Made by a program: the position numbers and the translations under genes. From Isoetes taiwanensis (taxonomy: Eukaryota > Streptophyta > Lycopodiopsida > Isoetales > Isoetaceae), in contig JAJEKV010000084.1 of the NCBI GenBank assembly GCA_021234155.1, forward strand, positions 2,190,545-2,254,544: 64,000 nt of DNA, written 5' to 3'. Of the stretch, positions 57,841 to 64,000 are shown one piece after another; positions within the stretch are counted from its first letter, which is position 1, and each line of letters opens with the position of its first letter. Below the pieces are notes generated by a model, which did no database searches, was not told where the DNA came from, and saw only the letters and a program-made list of their open reading frames with translations.

Positions 57841-58450
57841 CTAAGATATCGCCATGATGAGCGGCTTAGATTTTGATCCAGCTCCTATCATCTTATTGGT
57901 TGAGGCCGTGTTTCTTTCCCCTTCTTTCCGCTTTGGCCGCTTTCCTTGCGGCTATGGCCGTGTTTCTTTCCATTCTTTTCCTTTACCGCGACTATGGCGA
58001 GGGGTACCTAGGGCGATGGCCGTTCTCGCGCTCCTTTCCGGCTATGGCGATGGCAAAGCATATCGCAAATCCGTGACATCCCGTGGTCGGCCTTATACCG
58101 CATATCAAGGTAGCCGGAAATGTTTTTAGAACTATCGTTTTTGGTTCCCGGTGGACTATGGCGAGGCGCGGTATTTGGATTCTAAGCCCAAGAACTCCCA
58201 CTTTATCACCTGGGCGGACCCAAGCCATGCTCTTCTTCCATCATTTTTCCCTTTGGTTTTAAGATGCCTTCTTTATTTGAATGCATTTAGCTTTCGATTT
58301 GAAGGTTACGTGCTTTTAGCTCGTTGCTTGATGATTTCGGTTGGGATATTCCCTCTCTGCATAACAAATCTGTACTGTCATCCCGCCATCCACTTTTCTC
58401 AGTCCTTAGATAATATTTTCTGTATTTTGCTCTCATCTCTTCCATAAGGC
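57841..58450 (+). other. GC-richer island with repeated GGCTATGGC motifs, gene uncertain
   Basis: Contains GGCTATGGCC, GACTATGGCGAG and GGCTATGGCGATGG repeats and a 91-codon frame (57854-58129, MMSGLDFDPAPIILLVEAVF…). The next stretch (58151-58447) is also open. No domain recognised; it could be a 5' gene region or element remnant. Confidence 0.25.
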
Positions 58451-59384
58451 TCGATCTCGCATGCAATGCGGTTTAATAAGTTGCTTTAGCTTTCCTCGAT
58501 AACCTCCTCCAGAGATACGACCCTTGTTCTTGCCATGTTTGTTTCCCTTTATGTAACTCTGTTTTCTCAATCCACCTCTGTTTTTCTCTTGGCCGAATTT
58601 GCTTTGCTGTGTGCTACTCTACTATGTTGGCCGAATGACGAATGACAAGGGGCTTGGCACAGAATGATTTTTGCCCTATTCCTAAATAAAGGTTTTATCT
58701 ATTTTTTGATTGTTGTTTCATGCTTCCAATACGATTTTTTAATGGCTTTGCTCTTTTGTAGAAGTAATATCATCTCCAGATATGATGTACTGTTAATCTC
58801 TTAGCAAGATTTAAGGTAAGATTCAGTTTATTTCAGTTTTGCATTGTCTATTAGTACTAAATCAATGCAACTCTTTTTTATCACAGAATAAATTCACTCG
58901 TGGCTGCAAGGAAAGATATGTTCGTTTGCCTTTTCCTGTCATCCATTTTTGTGGTAGCAGCTTCAAGTTCAGTTACAGGTTATCAAGGTCTTTGGCATCT
59001 CTGGGAGCGGCTCCATGGAAGAATAGTCACGTATCAGATGGTCTGATCGAAGCCCATTGGAAGCCCATTGGCACAATAAAAGCGTACTTCGAATAGGGCC
59101 AATACAGGGCTACAATGTTTTCAAATCATATTAATCTCATGTTTGAACCTTAATTATTAATATAATTGTTCTGAACCTTTTCTTGAATCTTACAAGTTGA
59201 ATGTTTTAATGTAATGAATGTTTTAATGTAATGGTAAAATTTAGAGTGCAATCTAAATAAGGGCTTGATAAATACAACTAAATACAACTAAATTAATATT
59301 ATGCGTTATTGTTTGGGTTTGATTCTTAAAAGCCTTTTAAGCGGGTGTCTTTAAAAAAAAAAAATGGTAAAAGGATTGTCCATA
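58451..59384. other. Unrecognised stretch, possible exon at 58887-59096
   Basis: A short frame ends …SLASLGAAPWKNSHVSDGLI…AYFE with a stop at 59094-59096. It has exon-like composition and nearby AG/GT pairs, but no family match. It lies on the same strand as the Rossmann gene 3 kb downstream and might be its displaced 5' part; this is speculation. Confidence 0.2.
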
Positions 59385-59580
59385 TGTAAAGGAGTGCCAC
59401 GTGTTAAGATTTGATTGCCTAAAAAATGTTGGCGATGTAAATAAAGAGTGCCAATGTCAAGATTTGATTGCCACATGTTAAGATTTCATTGCCTAAAAAG
59501 ATGTCGATGTGTAAATAAAGGAGTGCCACGTGTCAAGATTTGATTGCCTAAAAGATATCGACGTGTAAACCAAGCGTGTT
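59385..59580. repeat. Short tandem repeat with GGAGTGCCACGTG units
   Basis: Three degenerate units start at ~59390, 59446 and 59520, sharing GAGTGCCA(C)GTGT(T/C)AAGATTTGATTGCC, TAAAA-ATGT-GATGTGTAAA and AAGGAGTGCC. The central one is expanded. Confidence 0.8.
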
Positions 59581-59799
59581 GTTTTTGTAAACTTAAAAAA
59601 CGTCCATGGATATTTTATGTTGATTTTCTTGCAAAAACAACACTTGGAAATAACTAATTTAAGAAATAACGTGTCTACTTTTTAATAGCTATATATAATA
59701 TTGAAGAAAACAATGTTTGAAATAGCAATTATTTTTAAATGCTACATGTGGATTTCTTTAAACACTACGTGCTTTCCCTAAGAAAACAATGACAACTTT

Positions 59800-60180
59800 A
59801 AAAAACTACAAGTAGAAGAAAAAAATAAAACGCATAGAAAAAAAAAAAAAGATCCGCTCTTTTTTACTTCTTCATGTGTAGTAATCACGTAAATTCACGC
59901 GTGTAGTTTTCAAAAAAACAATGCATGACTTCTTAAAAAAACAACAGTGACAAAAAAAAACCACGTGTAGGAAAAACTGATAAAAACAATAGTAAAAAAA
60001 AGACACGTTGACAAAAAACAAAAAAACTGCCAGAAAAACCACAGTGGGATTTTTTGCCAAAACCACCTGCCTCTTTGTGCAAATCGGATAAACGGGCCAC
60101 GTGGACTTTTGGGGCCATTTTGGTGTTGTTTTTGGCATAAAACAACACTTCCGTACAACTAAAAAACAACTGTGGACCAA
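59800..60180. repeat. A-rich low-complexity region
   Basis: Multiple poly-A runs and CAAAAAAAC motifs; the opposite strand gives only Phe-rich artefactual frames. It borders the 3' end of the minus-strand LINE and may include its tail region. Confidence 0.6.
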
Positions 60181-60299
60181 AAATTGGGGTCAGTGTGTGT
60201 GCACCTGTGCGAATGGAAGCAATCACCCTGCGCTTTTTCATGGGTAGATGGGTGCGCGGTAGTGGTGTGGGCCCCTCGTGAGCATGGGATTAACTTCTT

Positions 60300-62225
60300 T
60301 GTCGATAATTTGCCACCTTGACATGTGACAGGCCTCTCAGATCCCAAAGCTTGGCCATGAAGCAAGCATCCAAATCGCTTGCTTCAAGGCGTTGTTTCCG
60401 GTGTATGCAGCGGTCCACATCGTGCTCGCACATTCCATAGCGAACCACCGGGCTTGCTTGTCTTTCCAAAGGCTTTGAGTATTTGCGGGCCCATCGCCAC
60501 CGCCAAAGCAAGGTTGGGCGTAGGGCTTCATCCATAGCCACCACCTTCGGAAGTAAATAATGTGACGTTCCAGTAGCCCCTCTGTAATGGAAGGAAGCCT
60601 GTCTCTTGGAGCAAGATCCGATATGGGACCGTGGACTTCACTCCCGCCGGGCCAAGAAGGCCTTACAGACTGCTCTAGATCGTTCCAAGTGGTGAGGGAT
60701 ATCTTTGGACCCCACATACGCCCCATAGAGGAGGACCGGTTCAACCAAGGCCCCCGAACAAGTGTGCCCTGGTGACCCCATGCATCTGACTTCGCCTTGT
60801 GATTGTTGTTTTGCATTGCATATGGGGGCTTTCCGACCTGCGGTGACCCGTAACGATGGATGCATCGGTGTGTGGTAGTAGAAAACTCAATGCCCAAATA
60901 CTTATAAGATCGAGCCACCTCCACTACACCCCCGGTAAGTGAATGAGGGAAGGCGTGGGTGCCGGATGATGGGACCAAAGAAGCACCCTTGTCTTGGCCA
61001 AGTTAACTCTCATGTCGGTGAATTGGCGAGAAAGTGTCCAAAGCATCTAGGTGGCGTTGCATGTCCTCCGGGTATATGCGGCGGTCAACATCATCGGCAT
61101 ATATGAGTTGCCGGATTATGTGGTGCATCAATCGGCGCCCCCCCGGTGCTTTCGCCTAGCCATTCTTCTAGCTGGTCAATGTACAAGCCGAAGATCGTGG
61201 GGGATAGAGGGCAGCCCGGGCGCACTTAATGCTACTAACAACGGGCTCCCCGACAAGCAGGAGACGCACCGAGCAAGCCTCGTCAGATAGAATCAGAGTA
61301 TATAGCATTCTCGCAAGTTGACGGGGTCCCTAAATTTTGCCTCAATCTGTCCCACAACTTATCCCGGAGGCAGCGTGTCAAAAGCCTTTGCGAAATCCAC
61401 AAAGCAAAGCGATGCATTCTCGGGGCGTTGATTAGGCTATCCTCTATGAGTGTTCGCAGAGTGAAGATATGGTCAATAGTAGAATGCCGGGCTGAACGCT
61501 TCTGTGAGAGCCCCGCACTTCTCCATCCTCGCCCAAAGTGTGTCATTTGCTCAAGAATCCCGCAAGCAACTTGGCAAAGACGTAACTGACCATAATGGTA
61601 ACGATAGTTGGTCGGGCCGTGGGGTCCCCGCTTTGTATATGGGCACAACTCTACTGGTAGTCCAGTGCGGGGGGAAGCCTTCTTGCAATGCCCTGTTGAA
61701 GAGTGCTGTGAGAACCGGCACCATTGGGGGCCCGGCCCACTTGAGAAGCGGGTAAAAGCATGTTAGGGTGTCCCTTAAAAAGTATTATTTAGTGACCAAA
61801 AAGGTACCTAAAAAGGTAGCCAGGACTGGGTACTAGGTACCTGCATAATATCTCAATATAAGGTATGTTTTAGAACTTTTTATATACATATTGGTCTCCA
61901 ATAGCATTATCTTTACCTTAACTTTGAATATTACCATGTCCTTGACTTTTATTTTGGATTTTTGTATTAGTTTTAATGAAAAGAAAAATGAGAAAGTACC
62001 CAGTTCTGAAGTACCTAGTGTATGTACTTTTGCAGGTTCCAAAAGTGGTACACCCTAACATGCTTTTACCCAAGCTCTGCCTGCATACCATCCAAATCTG
62101 CTGCCTTCCAGTTAGCGAGGCGTTGCAGGCCCATTATGACATCCCCTTCAGTAATGACCAGTGCTAGGCCTGTCTGCGGAGGTACTGGTGCCCGGCTTCC
62201 CATTGGGTCATACAGCTGCTGCTTG
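60300..62225 (-). mobile_element. Decayed minus-strand LINE reverse transcriptase (not the array L1)
   Basis: Conserved RT pieces are readable across several frames: LANWKAADLDGMQAEL (near 62100), LTALFNRALQEGFPPHW (~61690), HSTIDHIFTLRTLIEDS (~61455), CFVDFAKAFDTLPPG (~61385), a VNLAKTRVLL-type thumb start (~61010), YKYLGIEFSTT (~60890) and a C-terminal region (ITEGLLERHIIYFRRWWLWM, ~60550). Many frameshifts and stops. The sequence is clearly different from the array L1. The exact clade is not determined. Confidence 0.8.
61750..62071. mobile_element. 322-bp MITE with 22-bp terminal inverted repeats
   Basis: It starts GGGTAAAAGCATGTTAGGGT and ends with the exact complement (22/22). It is flanked by AAGC on both sides (61746-61749 and 62072-62075). 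Removing it and one AAGC restores …AEL/LKWAG… of the minus-strand LINE frame, the expected position before the RT core, so it is a precise insertion. No coding capacity; the interior is AT-rich, with GGTACCT and AGTACC subterminal motifs. Superfamily unassigned; the 4-bp duplication and GGGT end resemble the 7.6 kb transposon. Confidence 0.9.
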
Positions 62226-62227
62226 TA

Positions 62228-63581
62228 CGGAATTTAGAGAAGGCGCAATCATTATTTGGCAAAGAGTTTACAGACAAAACTAAGGTATTATTTGTAGGCT
62301 GCACAGGTTCTTTCACTTGCATAACATTGTGGTAATCAGATTACTTATTTTCTCATGCAAGAGTGCAAATACCTTGTAAGTCTTGGCACACTTAAATTTG
62401 AACTTATGCAGGTGTTTGTAGGAGATACGAGAAATGTGGAAGACCTCAATACCAAATTGTTTGAGGCAGTTGTTTACAAAGGCATGTATACCTTTATCAT
62501 TTTCATGTTGTGTTCTTTGCATTACACCTTTCACTGCTTCATTCTCTAATATGCCTACATTGCAGGGTGTCACCCATGTGATATGCTGCACAGGCACCAC
62601 TCCCTTTCCATCATTACGCTGGAGTGGAGATAATACTCCAGAACAGACAGGTATGTCATTTGCTAATACTTAGTATGGGTATCTATTTAAGTTCAAGCGA
62701 AGCTTACCCTTTTCCTTTGAAGATTGGATTGGCTTTCACAACCTTGTTTCCGTCATACCTCGTTCCGTGCAAAGGTTTGTGCTTGTCTCATCAGTTGGCG
62801 TGACAAGTACAATCAACCACCATGGAGGTATATTCAATTAAATGCTCCATGCACATGAACAAGTTTTTCTATTTCACTTGATTTTTGTTATTGTGCGAAT
62901 ATATGCAGCATCATGAATTTATTCGATGTACTCAAATTTAAAAAAATGGCGGAGGATTATCGTGTTCGATGCAGTGCGCCCTACACAATCATCGGGCATG
63001 GCTTTTATTCAAAAGAGTTCTACAACTTTCTTAATGCAAAACACTTTTTTTTCTTGGGCATAACATAAAGTGTTCTACTTGTGCAGGCTGATCAAGATCA
63101 AAAAGCATCGAGAATCTTGGTAGATTATCCTTTCGGGCCCTGGACGACTAACCGATGGACCATATACTTCTTATGATCTTAATACATTGCTAAGAGCAAC
63201 CGGGGGAACAAGGCGGTCATGGTATCTTCAAACTGATTTCTCTAATAAGATTCTTTGAATTTCACACCCATTTGCGATTTGGTTATTGTTACATTGAGGT
63301 ATTGGTTGCTTAATAGGAGATAAAATTGTTGGGGAAGCGGCGGGATAATGGTAGCGAAGCATGCATTCAGGCTATTGATGCAGATTGTACAGTTGGTCAA
63401 ATCTATGAGTTGAACTCCGTTGAGGTGAACTTTGTCTTCTTCCTTCAGTTCTTGTATTTGCACAGAATTTCTATCGACCTTTTACCAGCGTAACATGGTT
63501 GCATAATATTCTTTTTTGCAGGGTGAAGGTCCTGGAAAGGATCCTGATAGCTGTCCATTTTGCTATTACATTTGTACATAA
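62228..63581 (+). pseudogene. NAD(P)-binding Rossmann-fold protein, At4g31530-like, 5'-truncated
   Basis: Atypical short-chain dehydrogenase-like family of plastids. Exons: ~62228-62284 (NLEKAQSLFGKEFTDKTK), 62412-62465 (VFVGDTRNVEDLNTKLFE), 62566-62650 (GVTHVICCTGTTPFPSLRW, SGDNTPEQT), 62723-62827 (FVLVSSVGVTS), 62909-~63000 (IMNLFDVLKFKKMAEDY, PYTIIGHG), ~63141-63222 (PGRLTDGPYTSYDLNTLLRA), 63317-63424 (EACIQAIDADCTVGQIYELN) and 63522-63581 (GEGPGKDPD, stop). The N-terminal GGTGxxG nucleotide-binding exon is missing; the minus-strand LINE occupies that place. Frame breaks, at ~63340 for example, and a GC donor at 62466 suggest decay. A cold pseudogene is most likely. Confidence 0.8.
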
Positions 63582-64000
63582 CTTATAATAGTACACAAAC
63601 TATTGAATTGCTTAGAAGATTCTTCTACCACTTGTTTGTGGGTGATATATAGTATCAAGATTCATGGCCAATGGTTACCTTCATTAACTGTTTATATCTA
63701 TGATTCACAACTAAGTAGTATTAACCAACCAGTCCACGTGTTTTCATTACCTTTTCTTTAGTTGATATTGGAACTTTAACCAAGGATTCTTTCTCATGAC
63801 AGAGAAGCTAAACAGATAAACCTTAAGTATACCCTGGTTAAAAGCAAATGGTAGTGAAAAATCGTCATTTGAAAAATAGGTGTCGTGTGCATTAATACCA
63901 TAACTTCATATTCCTTGCACCATAAGCACTTGTGATGGTTGAATTACTAAATATTACACACATAATGCCTTATGCATACACTTTGTTATCATATGGATGA
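63582..64000. other. AT-rich sequence downstream of the Rossmann gene
   Basis: Nothing recognised; presumably 3' flanking sequence. Confidence 0.5.

Noticed and set aside
57854-58129. A confident gene in the GGCTATGGC-rich island
   Set aside because: The frame owes much of its length to repeated GC-rich motifs and shows no domain; left as uncertain.
59872-60241. Phe-rich minus-strand frames
   Set aside because: They come from poly-A/CAAAAAC low-complexity DNA.

Overview
The window is nuclear DNA from a land plant with a repeat-rich genome. The evidence is GT-AG introns in plant-type genes (a TIM44-like import protein and a chloroplast-type NAD(P)-binding Rossmann protein of the At4g31530 kind), plant L1-type LINEs, a tRNA-derived SINE and a Helitron. 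I cannot name the species; a large-genome gymnosperm, fern or similar lineage is a guess. There are no bacterial operons, CRISPR arrays or phage genes.

Layout. From 1 to 48,476 lies a tandem array of an ~18.6 kb unit: copy 1 (1-18749), copy 2 (18750-37332) and truncated copy 3 (37333-48476). Each full unit holds, in order: (i) the 3' exons of a TIM44-like gene; (ii) an L1 LINE with overlapping ORF1 and ORF2 abutting its last exon, carrying a nested tRNA-derived SINE in copies 1 and 2 only; (iii) an A-rich TGACA minisatellite; (iv) a ~7.6 kb DNA transposon; (v) ~1.8 kb of unrecognised sequence. Copy 3 has a 5,362 bp Helitron in a TIM44 intron. It ends inside the LINE reverse transcriptase, where the sequence jumps in frame to a diverged LINE of the same family (48477 to ~49370).

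The most interesting object is the DNA transposon (9322-16956 and 27968-35533). It has imperfect GGGTG...-type terminal inverted repeats, a 4-bp target duplication (TAAC/TAAT), AAGCACTT subterminal motifs, and two gene blocks that start near opposite ends and converge. On the plus strand are a coiled-coil/zinc-finger module and an FCP1/NLI-interacting-factor-like HAD domain. On the minus strand is a candidate transposase with a W-S-D-G...Q-F-K...H-G-K-G...D-G signature. The 4-bp target duplication suggests a Sola-like element, but that is inference. A transposon carrying an FCP1-like phosphatase gene deserves follow-up.

From 49.4 to 56.3 kb there are satellites: a ~157-bp-period array, and a 19-bp CATGCCA minisatellite in three blocks, one inverted. 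There are also inverted ~150-220 bp flanking segments, a 75-bp-stem hairpin and a ~325-bp tandem repeat. From 56.3 to 60.2 kb nothing is recognised beyond short repeats. From 60.3 to 62.2 kb is a decayed minus-strand LINE of another type, split by a 322-bp MITE. The window ends with exons of a degenerate Rossmann gene (62228-63581).

Caution: differences among the array copies cluster at CAG/CTG trinucleotides (CAG to CGG or CGAG, CTG to CG or ACG). This looks like a base-calling artefact at CHG-methylated sites, so many frameshifts and stops, especially in copy 1, may not be real. Separately, several CAG to TAG stops are shared by copies and look like genuine deamination.
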